64,000 bases of DNA, taken from positions 620,001 to 684,000 of the forward strand of contig JABUKB010000001.1 in the NCBI GenBank assembly GCA_014595895.1. Reading direction: 5' to 3'. This DNA comes from Lysinibacillus odysseyi. GTDB lineage: Bacteria; Bacillota; Bacilli; Bacillales_A; Planococcaceae. The notes under the pieces are model-generated. The model had not been told where the DNA came from and searched no databases. It saw only the letters and a list, made by a program, of their open reading frames with translations. Each line of letters starts with the position of its first letter. The first letter of the stretch is position 1. This document shows positions 49,300 through 59,960 of this stretch, in pieces. The translations under genes and the position numbers were made by a program.

Positions 49300-50406
49300 G
49301 TGGTTACTTTAGACAATAAGCTAATAGAACAATGGTTCGAAACAATGTCGGATTTATCATCCTATCAGATGCAGCCAAAAGAATTAGAAAAAGTAAAACG
49401 CTTTGCAGAGGTCCTGACAACAGATGCACATCCTCGAGTAGGACAAACACCAAAAGAGCTTATTTGGACAAAAAATAAAGCAAAATTATATCGCTATCAG
49501 CCAAATAAACCTAAAACAAACAAAGTGCCTATTTTAATGGTATATGCCTTAATAAATAAACCGTATATTTTAGATTTATATCCTGGCAATAGCCTAATCG
49601 AGTATTTAACGAATAAAGGGCACGATGTCTATTTATTAGACTGGGGCGTAGCTGGTTACGAAGATCGTCATATGAAGCTAGAAGATTATATTGTAGAATA
49701 TATCCCACGTGCCGCGAAAAAAGTATTGAAATCATCTGGTGCAAAGGAACTTACAATGTTCGGTTATTGCATGGGAGGGACGATGACGGCCATTTTCACT
49801 GCGCTGTATGGTAAAAAACTACCGATTCGTAACCTTGTGCTAATGACTTCTCCTATTGATTTTGAAGATGCAGGTCATTATACAAATTGGTTAAATAAAG
49901 AAACATTCCAACTTGATAAAATCGTTGATGTCATGGGCAATGTGCCATTTGAAATGATTGATTTCGGTAACAGATTACTAAGCCCTATTTCGAATAGCGT
50001 AGGGACATATGTAGGTCTAGCGGATCGTATTGACAATGAAAATGCTATCCTGACGTGGAAATTAATGCAAAAGTGGCTAAATGATGGTGTGCCATTCCCA
50101 GGTGAATCGTATCGTCAATGGATTGGCGACTTCTATCAAGATAATAAATTGATCAATGATGAATTAGAAGTCCGTGGCGAGAAGGTGTTATTATCTAATA
50201 TTGAGGCAAATTTATTAAATATTTGCGCAATGAAGGATAATATCGTTCAGCCAGGACAAATCGCGGCACTCAATAAAAAAGTGTCGAGTAAAATCAACGT
50301 CCTGCATGAAGTACAAACAGGACACGTGTCTGTGACAACAGGTCGTCGTGCTGTTACAGAAATTCATCCTTATATTGAACAGTGGCTAACGAAGCACTCC
50401 AAATAA
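49300..50406 (+). CDS. phaC: Class IV polyhydroxyalkanoate synthase PhaC
   Basis: PhaC polymerises hydroxyacyl-CoA into PHA. The 368-residue alpha/beta-hydrolase has the lipase-like box GYCMGG with Cys157 as nucleophile, an Asp in MKDNIVQPGQ and a His in QTGHVSV near the C-terminus as the catalytic triad. The length and the need for PhaR are those of class IV, not the 560-residue class I type. It starts at a GTG seven bases after TTGGAGGGA. It is the last gene of phaRBC, with a strong terminator. Confidence 0.93.
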   Translation: MVTLDNKLIEQWFETMSDLSSYQMQPKELEKVKRFAEVLTTDAHPRVGQTPKELIWTKNKAKLYRYQPNKPKTNKVPILMVYALINKPYILDLYPGNSLIEYLTNKGHDVYLLDWGVAGYEDRHMKLEDYIVEYIPRAAKKVLKSSGAKELTMFGYCMGGTMTAIFTALYGKKLPIRNLVLMTSPIDFEDAGHYTNWLNKETFQLDKIVDVMGNVPFEMIDFGNRLLSPISNSVGTYVGLADRIDNENAILTWKLMQKWLNDGVPFPGESYRQWIGDFYQDNKLINDELEVRGEKVLLSNIEANLLNICAMKDNIVQPGQIAALNKKVSSKINVLHEVQTGHVSVTTGRRAVTEIHPYIEQWLTKHSK

Positions 50407-50407
50407 A

Positions 50408-50448
50408 GAAAAACTGTCTGAAGCTGTGTGCTTCGGACAGTTTTTTTA
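50408..50448 (+). terminator. Terminator of the phaRBC operon
   Basis: AAAAACTGTCTGAAGC and GCTTCGGACAGTTTTT form a 16-bp stem (one G-U) with a five-base loop, then TTTATT. Confidence 0.92.
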
Positions 50449-50511
50449 TTAAAGAGTTGGGAAGAGTCAACGGAAACGAAGCTCTACACAAAACTTTATA
50501 TGTCGTAATTG

Positions 50512-50715
50512 TTAAGTTGATTTAATGACATTGGACGCTTGTGGTCCACGATTGCCTTCGATAATTTCAAATGATACAGCTTGTCCTTCCTCCAATGTTA
50601 AGAAACCTTCACCTTGAATGCCAGTAAAGTGTACGAAAACATCTTCACCATTTGTACATTCAATAAACCCATAGCCTTTTTCGTTATTAAACCATTTGAC
50701 TGTTCCTTGATGCAT
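50512..50715 (-). CDS. cspD: Cold-shock protein (CspB/CspD type)
   Basis: The 67-residue protein is an RNA/DNA-binding OB-fold cold-shock domain, with RNP1 KGYGFIE at residues 13-19 and RNP2 DVFVHF at 25-30. The start differs from classic CspB by its [10 protein letters not shown], closest to CspD. GGGAGGAGAAC precedes the ATG. The 5' region up to 50890 is shared with the divergent fhs promoter; long cold-shock leader sequences are known but not shown here. Gene symbol is by similarity only. Confidence 0.9.
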   Translation of the reverse strand: MHQGTVKWFNNEKGYGFIECTNGEDVFVHFTGIQGEGFLTLEEGQAVSFEIIEGNRGPQASNVIKST

Positions 50716-50914
50716 GAGCGTTCTCCTCCCATACTTACGAAGTTAGATGTAAGTGTCTTCACTTGAAATGCCAGACAATTATGAATAAAAATATACAGGA
50801 ATCGAGTAGAACTGTCAACAAAAGGGCGACTTTTTCGACATTCGGAGTAGTTTTAATTGCCGGAATACGTATATAATAAAGAAGATTATAAAATTGAAGG
50901 TAGGTCTTACTCCC

Positions 50915-52591
50915 ATGACAGTCACAACAAACCCTTTAACGGATTTAGAAATAGCAACAAACGCTAAGATGCAACCCATTACTGAGATTGCAGCGGAGGC
51001 GAATATTCCAGCGGAGGCAATTGAGCAATATGGTCGCTATAAAGCAAAATTAGATATTCACCAAATATCAGGAGAAGCCAATGCAAAGGTTGTACTGGTG
51101 ACGGCTATTAGTCCAACACCAGCAGGAGAAGGAAAATCCACTGTTACAGTAGGTTTAGCCGATGCTTTACACCAGTTACAGCAAAATGTCATGGTTGCAT
51201 TGCGTGAGCCGTCACTAGGTCCGGTGATGGGTGTAAAAGGCGGTGCAACTGGCGGCGGTTATGCACAGGTTGTACCGATGGAAGATATCAATTTGCACTT
51301 CACGGGTGATTTGCATGCCATTTCAACAGCAAACAATGCCCTGGCTGCATTTATTGATAATCATATCCATCAGGGGAATGTCTTAAACATCGATCCGCGT
51401 CGTATTTTATGGAAGCGCGTGATGGATTTAAATGACCGTGCTTTGCGTAAAGTAGTCGTGGGCTTAGGCGGTCCTGTACAAGGGGTGCCACGTGAAGACG
51501 GCTTTGATATTACAGTAGCTTCTGAAATTATGGCGGTATTTTGCTTAGCGACAAGCCTGGAAGATTTAAAAGCGCGTCTGGCAAATATCGTAATCGGCTA
51601 CACATATGACCGTCAACCTGTCTTCGTACGTGACTTACAGGTAGAAGGCGCTCTGACGCTTATCTTAAAAGAGGCGATCAAACCAAATTTAGTGCAAACA
51701 TTAGAAGGAACACCAGCACTTATCCATGGCGGTCCATTTGCCAATATCGCACACGGCTGCAACTCGATTATTGCCACACAAACGGCACGTAAGTTAGCAG
51801 ATATTGTGGTGACAGAGGCTGGTTTCGGTGCTGACTTAGGAGCAGAAAAATTCATGGACATTAAAGCACGCCAAGGCGGATTTGGTCCGGATGCTGTCGT
51901 AGTTGTTGCGACAATTCGTGCCCTGAAAATGCATGGCGGCGTAGCAAAGGATAGTCTTTCTATTGAAAATGTGGCTGCCTTAAGACAAGGGATTGCCAAC
52001 TTGGCAAAACACGTAGAAACGGTGCGTGCATTTGGTGTAGAGCCAATTATTGCGTTAAACCGCTTCATTACAGATACAGAAGAGGAAATTGCGGCTGTGA
52101 CAGAATGGGCACAGGCCAATCATATTCGTATCGCACGTACGAATGTATGGGAAGAAGGCGGCAAGGGCGGCATCGATTTAGCGAAGCAAGTGCTGGAAGT
52201 GCTGGAAGAGGAAAATAACTTCCACCCAATTTATGAATTACATGAATCGATTGAAGCAAAAGTCAATGCCATTGTGCAAAAGGTATACGGCGGAGCAGCT
52301 GTTCAGTTTACAGATTCTGCGAAAAAGCAAATCGCACAAATTGAAACGTTTGGTTGGGATGTATTGCCAATCTGCATGGCAAAAACGCAATATTCCTTAA
52401 CGGATCAAGCAAGCATGCTCGGTCGTCCGGAAGGGTTTACGGTCACGGTACGTGAGGTCATTCCCAAACTAGGTGCTGGCTTCCTTGTATGCCTAACAGG
52501 GGATATTATGACAATGCCAGGTCTACCAAAACAGCCAGCTGCTTTGCGCATGGATGTAGATGAGGACGGAAAAGCAGTAGGCTTGTTCTAA
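50915..52591 (+). CDS. fhs: Formate-tetrahydrofolate ligase
   Basis: Fhs makes 10-formyl-THF from formate, THF and ATP for one-carbon metabolism. The 558-residue protein matches the family length and shows [19 protein letters not shown] near 66-84 (P-loop), the [35 protein letters not shown] block near 98-132 (split in reading), and GKGGIDLAK near 411. I start at [10 protein letters not shown]; the frame extends to a TTG at 50894 with no better ribosome site. It stands alone with its own terminator. Confidence 0.95.
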   Translation: MTVTTNPLTDLEIATNAKMQPITEIAAEANIPAEAIEQYGRYKAKLDIHQISGEANAKVVLVTAISPTPAGEGKSTVTVGLADALHQLQQNVMVALREPSLGPVMGVKGGATGGGYAQVVPMEDINLHFTGDLHAISTANNALAAFIDNHIHQGNVLNIDPRRILWKRVMDLNDRALRKVVVGLGGPVQGVPREDGFDITVASEIMAVFCLATSLEDLKARLANIVIGYTYDRQPVFVRDLQVEGALTLILKEAIKPNLVQTLEGTPALIHGGPFANIAHGCNSIIATQTARKLADIVVTEAGFGADLGAEKFMDIKARQGGFGPDAVVVVATIRALKMHGGVAKDSLSIENVAALRQGIANLAKHVETVRAFGVEPIIALNRFITDTEEEIAAVTEWAQANHIRIARTNVWEEGGKGGIDLAKQVLEVLEEENNFHPIYELHESIEAKVNAIVQKVYGGAAVQFTDSAKKQIAQIETFGWDVLPICMAKTQYSLTDQASMLGRPEGFTVTVREVIPKLGAGFLVCLTGDIMTMPGLPKQPAALRMDVDEDGKAVGLF

Positions 52592-52596
52592 CATCT

Positions 52597-52642
52597 CAAA
52601 GCGTTGAGAAAACGATAGGCATCGTTTCTCAACGCTTTTTGC
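52597..52642 (+). terminator. Terminator of fhs
   Basis: AAAGCGTTGAGAAAACGAT and ATCGTTTCTCAACGCTTT pair over 18 positions, with one bulge, then TTGCTAT follows. Confidence 0.9.
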
Positions 52643-52684
52643 TATATAATGAACTACATGTTAAAAAAGATAAGTAGGTGTAAC

Positions 52685-52933
52685 ATGAAAAATAAAGTAT
52701 TGGTGAAAGTAGGCATTGTGTTAATTTCTTTAGCATGTGTCGCGTGGCTTACAGTAGTTATTATTCCCTTTTTACCTTGGTCACTCGCTTTAAAAGGCGG
52801 AGCGATAGCAGGGGTACTCGTTGCAGGAGAAATTTTATTCTGGTTGGGTACTCTTTGTGTGGGGAAAGAGTTGCTTGCCAAGTATAAAGCGTACCTTACG
52901 CGTAAAAGACAGGGAAATAAAAAGGGGAAGTAA
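52685..52933 (+). CDS. Small membrane protein, transporter-suffix type
   Basis: The 82-residue protein has two membrane helices (about residues 8-30 and 36-60) and a basic C-terminus (KYKAYLTRKRQGNKKGK). The central LPWSLALKGGAIAGVLVAGEILFWLGTLCVGKEL region resembles the transporter-suffix family, found next to or fused to membrane transporters. No transporter is adjacent here. The start at MKNKVLVKVG follows TAGGTG; an upstream ATG has no ribosome site. Confidence 0.7.
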   Translation: MKNKVLVKVGIVLISLACVAWLTVVIIPFLPWSLALKGGAIAGVLVAGEILFWLGTLCVGKELLAKYKAYLTRKRQGNKKGK

Positions 52934-53070
52934 TCCAGTTTTCGGTCTTTATATTATCGACTAATAGAGAATTTATACATAAATATGATTTTTATGAAAA
53001 AATCGGAAAGGTGAGTTATTCTTATTTATCTCCATTAGATAATGAGAATAACTGAAGGGTATAATATTAC

Positions 53071-53709
53071 ATGAACAATGAGATGAATGTTTTTCAACAC
53101 TGTCAGGAACTTGTACGCGATATCTATGATAAATTGGATGCTAGCCATGATTTCCAGCATATTGAACGGGTGTTGCAAAACGCAGAAGCAATCCTCCAAA
53201 CAGAATCAACCGCTAATGCAGATATAGTACGTCTAGCCGTACTATTACATGATGTCAGCGATGCTAAATATGCGGAAACGAAGGAAGCAGAACAGCGGAT
53301 TTTAGCGCAGCTGTCATTAACTGAGGAGCAGCGTCAGCAAATTCAACATATTATTGAGGCAGTATCCTTTAACGGGGGCAATGAAATCGTAGCCCAAACA
53401 ATAGAAGCAAAAATAGTGCGTGATGCTGATCGTTTAGATGCGATCGGTGCAATAGGTATCGCCCGTACTTTCGCTTATGGCGGGGCTAAAGGTCGTAAAT
53501 TATATGATGATGCGGAAGAAGCGCGCACAACAATGTCTGTAGAAGATTATCGCGGTAAATCAACCGCGTCTGTCACGCATTTCTATGAAAAATTATTGTT
53601 GCTAAAAGATTTAATGATGACTAAAAAAGGGCAACAGATGGCCGAACAGCGCCATCAATTCATGGAGCAGTTTTTGCAGCAATTAGCTAATGAGCGGCAA
53701 GGGAAGTAA
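53071..53709 (+). CDS. HD-domain phosphohydrolase (YpgQ-like)
   Basis: The 212-residue protein has the HD metal motifs: H in SHDFQHIERV near residue 28, HD in LLHDVSDAKY near 73-74, and RDADRLDAIGAIGI near 131-144. It resembles B. subtilis YpgQ and E. coli YedJ, a group with nucleotide or phosphate-ester hydrolase activity. The ATG lacks an ideal ribosome site (GAAGGGT is 13 bases away). A second ATG three codons later may be used. It is monocistronic with a terminator at 53774. Confidence 0.88.
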   Translation: MNNEMNVFQHCQELVRDIYDKLDASHDFQHIERVLQNAEAILQTESTANADIVRLAVLLHDVSDAKYAETKEAEQRILAQLSLTEEQRQQIQHIIEAVSFNGGNEIVAQTIEAKIVRDADRLDAIGAIGIARTFAYGGAKGRKLYDDAEEARTTMSVEDYRGKSTASVTHFYEKLLLLKDLMMTKKGQQMAEQRHQFMEQFLQQLANERQGK

Positions 53710-53773
53710 TAAAAACAAAACCTTTTACTCATGAAATAATATTAAGAATTAAATTAAAAAAGAGATATAGATG

Positions 53774-53822
53774 AAGGGACATTACCTATTAGTTATAGAA
53801 AATAGATAATGTCCCTTTTTAA
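53774..53822. terminator. Bidirectional terminator
   Basis: AAGGGACATTA and TAATGTCCCTT pair perfectly across a 22-base loop, followed by TTTAATT. It lies between the HD-domain gene and the convergent paiB gene. Confidence 0.85.
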
Positions 53823-53938
53823 TTAAATAATCGCACCTAATTATCGAAGTGTTTGCAACTAAAACTCCTTCTAGTTTAACTGAAATCGTCACAACTATAG
53901 AAATAGCACTAAATTGATGAAGTCAGATAAATGTTGAC

Positions 53939-54577
53939 TTATTCATTGGTATTTTGTTTATAGTTTTTTAAGTTTCTTTCCATCAGTTCGGCCATTTGTT
54001 TTGAATTTGAGTTTCCTTCTTTTTGTAAGTTATTGAAAATATTAATATAATCCGTTTCACTTCGATTTTGACTTAATTTATAAGCTCCTTGAATTTCTTC
54101 GACTTTTATCTTAAAACCAACAATTCCTTGTAACTCTTTTTCTAGTAGTTCAGGAGAAATTTTATCCCATAAAACTGAATTTTCACGATGTTGTTCATAT
54201 TTTTCCAGCAAACTTGTTAAGTCTTTTATTAACTCATCTTTCTCGAAAAGGCTTCCCTTTCCATACATATGAACAGCTTGATAATTCCAAGTGGGAACAT
54301 TTTCATGAGAATACCAGGAAGAAGAAATATAGGCATGTGGTCCTTGAAACATCACTAGCACATCTTCACAGGATTCAAATGTTCTCCACTGGGGATTTCC
54401 ATAAGCCATATGCCCAGTTAGGTAGTAAGCATCTTCTTTTTTTATGAACTGTAATGGCAAATGAGTAGCAATTGGTTTCCCATTTTTTGTTGTAACAATC
54501 GTACCAAAAGAGTTATTCTGAACAAAATCCCGAATTTCATCAACGTTTGTGATTTTAAAGTATTTTGGAATATACAT
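53939..54577 (-). CDS. paiB: FMN-binding negative regulator PaiB
   Basis: PaiB has a split-barrel FMN-binding fold and represses sporulation and protease genes in B. subtilis together with PaiA. The 212-residue protein has TTKNGKPIATHLPLQF, GHMAYGNPQWRTF and FQGPHAYISSSWY, the signatures of the family. It follows paiA by 19 bases and is the third gene of the marR-paiA-paiB operon. The C-terminal 30 residues or so are Asn- and Lys-rich. The ribosome site (AGGTGAAAG) is close to the ATG. Confidence 0.9.
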   Translation of the reverse strand: MYIPKYFKITNVDEIRDFVQNNSFGTIVTTKNGKPIATHLPLQFIKKEDAYYLTGHMAYGNPQWRTFESCEDVLVMFQGPHAYISSSWYSHENVPTWNYQAVHMYGKGSLFEKDELIKDLTSLLEKYEQHRENSVLWDKISPELLEKELQGIVGFKIKVEEIQGAYKLSQNRSETDYINIFNNLQKEGNSNSKQMAELMERNLKNYKQNTNE

Positions 54578-54596
54578 CGTCTTTCACCTTTCAAAG

Positions 54597-55596
<1,000 letters not shown>

Positions 55597-55615
55597 TAGC
55601 TCCTTACTACTTATT

Positions 55616-55681
55616 TTGTTGCATATGCAACAATAATGGTGTTTTAAATGTAAATTATTTTTGTTGCATTCGCAACAAAAA
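55616..55681. promoter_or_regulatory. Two TTGTTGC-type palindromes, candidate MarR operators
   Basis: Site 1 (55616-55633) is the perfect palindrome TTGTTGCATATGCAACAA. Site 2 (55658-55681) has perfect 10-base arms TTTTTGTTGC and GCAACAAAAA around ATTC. Both share the TTGTTGC half site. On the minus strand a possible promoter TTGCGA - 17 bp - TACATT overlaps site 2, with site 1 just downstream of the start point, so occupancy would block transcription of marR-paiA-paiB. Confidence 0.75.
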
Positions 55682-55872
55682 TAAGATCATGAGTGCAAAA
55701 AAATTATAGCTTTACTATCGATTTGTTCTCCTTCATTATTCAATTGAAATAATCCCCTCTTGTTAGTTTAGTCTGTTTAAAAAACAGCGAATCAAGGTTT
55801 TTTGGAGCAACGGAATTAGAAATCGATTATAATAAAATATTATAAAGTTTGATATAGAAAGAGACGGGATAT

Positions 55873-57759
55873 ATGAGTCATTTAATAGTGAGTGAATTAA
55901 CGAAAACAGTAGGCGATAAAACGTTATTTCAGAATATCGAATTTACGATTTCAGAAGGGGAGCGTGCGGGCTTAATCGGGATTAATGGTACGGGGAAATC
56001 AACATTATTATCCATTATTGCCGGTGTGCAAGAGGCCGACCATATAACGATGGACCACCCGAATAAATACCGCATCGCCTATTTAGAACAAGAGCCTGTT
56101 TTCACAGCAGGTGAAACGGTGTTACAAGCAGTGTTTAGTGGAGATTCTCCTGTCTTGGCGCTCAATAGGCAATATGAAGCGACTGTTGCTGAATTAGCGA
56201 AGGATGCGACCAATGAACGTTTGCAAAACCAGCTCTTTGATTTGCAGCAAAAGATGGATAGTGAGGCTGCATGGGATGTCAATGCCTTGGCAAAACAAGC
56301 ACTGACAAAGCTTGGCGTTGACTATTTTGATGCCGAAGTGGTGACATTATCAGGAGGACAGCAAAAGCGTGTTGCCCTAGCGAAAGTGTTAATTGAACCA
56401 GCAGACTTGTATTTACTGGACGAGCCGACCAACCATTTAGATGTAGAAGCAACAGAATGGCTGCAGGAAATGGTGACACGTCTAAAAGGAGCCGTGATTT
56501 TTATCACCCACGATCGCTATTTTTTAGATGAAATGGCGACGCATATTTATGAATTAGCTGACCAAACACTCTATCGCCATATTGGAAACTATGCGGATTA
56601 TTTAGAGGCACGCGCGATGCGAGAGGAAATGAACGCAGCGACACAAGCAAAATTGCGCAACCGTTACCGTTCGGAGTTGAAGTGGATTCGCCGTGGTGCC
56701 AAGGCACGTACAACCAAGCAAAAAGCCCGTATCCAGCGCTTTGAAGAGCTTGATACGCAGATTGACCGTAGCGGTGATGACGTGGACTTAGACATGGGGC
56801 TTGCCACGACAAGACTAGGGCGCAAGGTGCTAGAAGCGGAAAGTATTTCAAAAGCTTTTGGTGACCGTGTAATTTTAAAAGATTTTGGTTTTATTTTGCA
56901 GCAAGGTGATCGAATTGGGATCATTGGGGCGAATGGCTATGGAAAATCCACGCTACTCAACATTTTAGCGGGAGAGTTAGACCCGGATGAGGGAGAAGTG
57001 CTTGTTGGCTCTACAGTAAAACGTCTGCACTTCAAGCAAATTTTACCGCAAATGAATGAGAATCAGCGTATGATTGAATATATTCGGGAAGCATCAAATG
57101 ATATTACGGATGCTGCTGGAATGCGTTATAGTGCGGCTCAAATGTTGGAGCGTTTTTTATTCCCGCTGAGTGTGCATGGTACACCTATTAGTAAACTGTC
57201 GGGCGGGGAACGAAAACGTCTGCATTTATTACGCTTATTAATGGAGCAGCCGAATGTTTTATTATTGGACGAGCCGACAAATGATTTGGATATTGAGACA
57301 CTAGGGGTACTTGAAGACTTTATCGAACAGTTCCCAGGGGTGGTCATTACCATTTCACATGATCGTTTCTTCCTTGACCGTATTGCGAAAAAGCTATGGG
57401 TACTTGATGGTAAAGGCAACGTCGAGGAAACGCTCGATGTTTATACGGATTATTTAGCGAAAAAGCAACTGCAGGAAAAACAAGAAGTAAAGGAAGTCAA
57501 ACAAGAAAAGCCGAGAGCGGAAAAGCCAAAATCAGAGAAGAAAAAATTAACCTTTAAAGAGCAAAAAGAGTGGGAAACGATTGCCGATGATATTGCCAAA
57601 GTAGAGGAAGAGATTATGGCAGCAGAAGAGGGTATTGCTTCAGCAGGAGCTGACTTTACAAAACTGCAAGAACTGACGGCTGCATTAGACGAAGCAAATG
57701 CTCGCTATGAATATTTAATCGAGCGCTGGAGCTATTTAGAAGACATTGTAAATGGATAA
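55873..57759 (+). CDS. yfmR: ABC-F ATPase YfmR
   Basis: ABC-F proteins bind the ribosomal E site. YfmR has been reported to relieve stalls at Asp-Pro and polyproline stretches with EF-P in B. subtilis. The 628-residue protein has two ATPase domains: Walker A GINGTGKST near residue 39 and GANGYGKST near 356, signatures LSGGQQKR and LSGGERKR, and DEPTNHLD and DEPTNDLD. The linker (about 240-300) is basic. The C-terminal KEVKQEKPRAEKPKSEKKK extension is the Uup-type coiled coil. The ATG follows GACGGGATAT. CvfC-like gene follows at 13 bases. Confidence 0.94.
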   Translation: MSHLIVSELTKTVGDKTLFQNIEFTISEGERAGLIGINGTGKSTLLSIIAGVQEADHITMDHPNKYRIAYLEQEPVFTAGETVLQAVFSGDSPVLALNRQYEATVAELAKDATNERLQNQLFDLQQKMDSEAAWDVNALAKQALTKLGVDYFDAEVVTLSGGQQKRVALAKVLIEPADLYLLDEPTNHLDVEATEWLQEMVTRLKGAVIFITHDRYFLDEMATHIYELADQTLYRHIGNYADYLEARAMREEMNAATQAKLRNRYRSELKWIRRGAKARTTKQKARIQRFEELDTQIDRSGDDVDLDMGLATTRLGRKVLEAESISKAFGDRVILKDFGFILQQGDRIGIIGANGYGKSTLLNILAGELDPDEGEVLVGSTVKRLHFKQILPQMNENQRMIEYIREASNDITDAAGMRYSAAQMLERFLFPLSVHGTPISKLSGGERKRLHLLRLLMEQPNVLLLDEPTNDLDIETLGVLEDFIEQFPGVVITISHDRFFLDRIAKKLWVLDGKGNVEETLDVYTDYLAKKQLQEKQEVKEVKQEKPRAEKPKSEKKKLTFKEQKEWETIADDIAKVEEEIMAAEEGIASAGADFTKLQELTAALDEANARYEYLIERWSYLEDIVNG

Positions 57760-57772
57760 GGAGAGAATAAAC

Positions 57773-58894
57773 ATGAAAATTCTAAATATCGAACCAACAC
57801 CAAGTCCAAATTCAATGAAGATTGTGATTGACCGAGATTTACCGTTTGGAAAAAGCTATAACTATACAAAAGGAAATATCGCTGAAGCCCCTCAGGATAT
57901 CCAATTAGTATTTGGTGTAGAAGGGGTAAAAGGGATTTACCATGTAGCTAATTTCCTAGCAGTAGAGCGAAATGCAAAATATGCATGGGAAAGTATTTTG
58001 GCAGGTATTCGCCAAGCGCTAGGCGAGGATTTGGCGCAGGTAGAAGCGCAAGAAATGCTGGAACACTTTGGGGAAGTTTACGTTCACGTACAAATGTTCA
58101 AAGGCGTACCGCTACAAGTAAAGGTATTTGATAATGAGAGCGAAGTACGTGTAAGTACAGGAGATATGTATACCGAAGCATTTAATCGCATCGAGGCGAA
58201 AGCAGCAGCGGAAAACTATATATTACAACGTAAGTGGGTAGATTACGGGGTACGTTACGGAGAAAAGGATGAAATTGCGCAAGCTGTGACGCAGGAAATC
58301 CATGCGACATACCCAGCAGAACGCTTAGAGCTCATTGTAGAAGCAGCCAACTCTATGCAAAAGATAGAAACGGTTAAAAAAGAGCGCGTAACAGCAGAGC
58401 AGTTTGCCTCACAGGATGATTGGCAACAACGCTTCCAGCTATTAGATCAGATTCCAGACCCAGAGCTAGAGGACCTGCCGCTGTTGGAGCTTGCGCTAGC
58501 AGATGAACAAATGGCGATTCGTCGCTTGGCTGTTGTGTATTTAGGGATGATTGAGGATGTAGCGGTTGTACCGGCCCTCACTAAAGCATTGCAAGATAAA
58601 TCAGCGGCGGTGCGCCGTACAGCAGGCGATACAATGAGTGATTTAGGGTTTGTGGAATTTGAAGAAGCAATGATGCAGGCGCTAGGCGATAAGAATAAAT
58701 TAGTACGTTGGCGCGCGGCGATGTATTTATATGAAGTAGGTACAGAAAAAAGCTTGTCTGCTTTAAAACAGGCAGAGGAAGATGCTGAATTTGAAGTGAA
58801 ATTACAAGTAAAGATGGCGATTGCTCGTATCGAACAAGGAGAAGAAGCAAAAGGTTCTGTTTGGAAGCAAATGACAGAATTTCGTCGGCAGTAA
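57773..58894 (+). CDS. Conserved virulence factor C-like protein (Nfu-N and HEAT-like)
   Basis: The 373-residue protein starts with an Nfu/NifU N-terminal-like domain (IEPTPSPNSMKIVIDRDLP near 4-22; VFGVEGVKGIYHVANFLAVER near 44-64). It continues into a HEAT-repeat-like region near 220-350 with repeats such as AIRRLAVVYLGMIEDVAVVPALTKALQDKSAAVRRTA (split in reading). It matches the CvfC family, found in Staphylococcus and Bacillus, with a suggested role in gene regulation. The start follows AAGGAGAG within the end of yfmR. The two are probably translationally coupled. Confidence 0.88.
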   Translation: MKILNIEPTPSPNSMKIVIDRDLPFGKSYNYTKGNIAEAPQDIQLVFGVEGVKGIYHVANFLAVERNAKYAWESILAGIRQALGEDLAQVEAQEMLEHFGEVYVHVQMFKGVPLQVKVFDNESEVRVSTGDMYTEAFNRIEAKAAAENYILQRKWVDYGVRYGEKDEIAQAVTQEIHATYPAERLELIVEAANSMQKIETVKKERVTAEQFASQDDWQQRFQLLDQIPDPELEDLPLLELALADEQMAIRRLAVVYLGMIEDVAVVPALTKALQDKSAAVRRTAGDTMSDLGFVEFEEAMMQALGDKNKLVRWRAAMYLYEVGTEKSLSALKQAEEDAEFEVKLQVKMAIARIEQGEEAKGSVWKQMTEFRRQ

Positions 58895-58897
58895 TAG

Positions 58898-58941
58898 AAA
58901 AGAAGCTGTGATGGTAGTTTTCATCACAGCTTCTTTTTTAA
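58898..58941. terminator. Bidirectional terminator
   Basis: AAAAGAAGCTGTGATG and CATCACAGCTTCTTTT form a perfect 16-bp stem with an eight-base loop, then TTAATG. It serves the CvfC-like gene and the convergent degV gene. Confidence 0.93.
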
Positions 58942-59783
58942 TGACGTTCAAAGAAAATCGCAATCGTGCCCACACCTACGTGTGAACCAATCACTGCACC
59001 AATTTCAGTGACTTCCATTGCTTTTGGTTGAAGCTTTTCTTCGATAATGTTCATGACATCTTGCAAAATGGCCTTATCTTTACTGTAGGAAATACCGACA
59101 ATCTTATTTGAAAAATCGCCTCCACGTTCCGCCATGAGATCAACCATACGATTGAGGGCTTTTTTATGACCGCGAATTTTTTCAATCGGCACGAGCTTGC
59201 CCTCTTCTACATGTAAAATAGGCTTAATATTTAACACTCCGCCAACAAAGGCACTTGCTTTAGATACACGTCCGCCTTTTGCTAAATAATCAAGGTCCGC
59301 TACGGTAAATAAATGTTCGATGTTCCCGGCATACTTGGTTAAATGTGAAACTGCCCGTTCAAAGTCCCATCCCTCATCACGTAATCGGACGGCCTCTTTT
59401 ACCGTAAACCCATGTCCGTATGACGCACCTTTTGTGTCGATAATAGCTAATTTTAAATCAGGATATTTTTCCATGATCTCGTTACGTACCATGACCGCTG
59501 TTTGATAAGTACCTGAAAGAGCGCCAGAGAAGGCAAGGTAAATGGCTTCTTCATCGGACTGTGCTACTTGTTCGAAAGCTTTATAAAATGTATCCGGGGC
59601 CACCTGCGATGTTTTAGGTTGTTCGCCAGCATCGATTGCTTCATAGATTTTGCTCGGTTCAATCCCATACACATCTTCGAACTCTTGCCCATTTACGTGC
59701 ACACGCAATGGAAATAATGTAACATGATGCTCGCTATAATAGCTTTTTGGCAAGTCACAGCCGCTATCGGTAAAAATCTTCAA
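58938..59783 (-). CDS. DegV family lipid-binding protein
   Basis: DegV (FakB-like) proteins bind fatty acids and deliver them to FakA kinase. The 281-residue protein shows the family core TDSGCDLP near 5-12, SGALSGTYQTA near 95-105, IIDTKGASYGHG near 121-132 and the C-terminal GSHVGVGTIAIFF. The start is a TTG (giving MKIFTDSG) seven bases after GGAGGAG; the frame runs further upstream without a good site. No fakA is adjacent, so a general fatty-acid or stress-linked role is inferred. Confidence 0.9.
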   Translation of the reverse strand: MKIFTDSGCDLPKSYYSEHHVTLFPLRVHVNGQEFEDVYGIEPSKIYEAIDAGEQPKTSQVAPDTFYKAFEQVAQSDEEAIYLAFSGALSGTYQTAVMVRNEIMEKYPDLKLAIIDTKGASYGHGFTVKEAVRLRDEGWDFERAVSHLTKYAGNIEHLFTVADLDYLAKGGRVSKASAFVGGVLNIKPILHVEEGKLVPIEKIRGHKKALNRMVDLMAERGGDFSNKIVGISYSKDKAILQDVMNIIEEKLQPKAMEVTEIGAVIGSHVGVGTIAIFFERH

Positions 59784-59960
59784 AAATAATCTCCTCCAAT
59801 ATGTATATGTATACCATATGTTATTCCTATTATACGTCAATTAACATTCGTCATGAAAATGTAAAGTCCTTGATATTTTCTTACGTGAAACTTTTGAGCG
59901 GGCTAAATCGTATGGTAAAGTAGAGATAAGTTTAGCGTAGCTCAAATGGGAGGAATGTAT

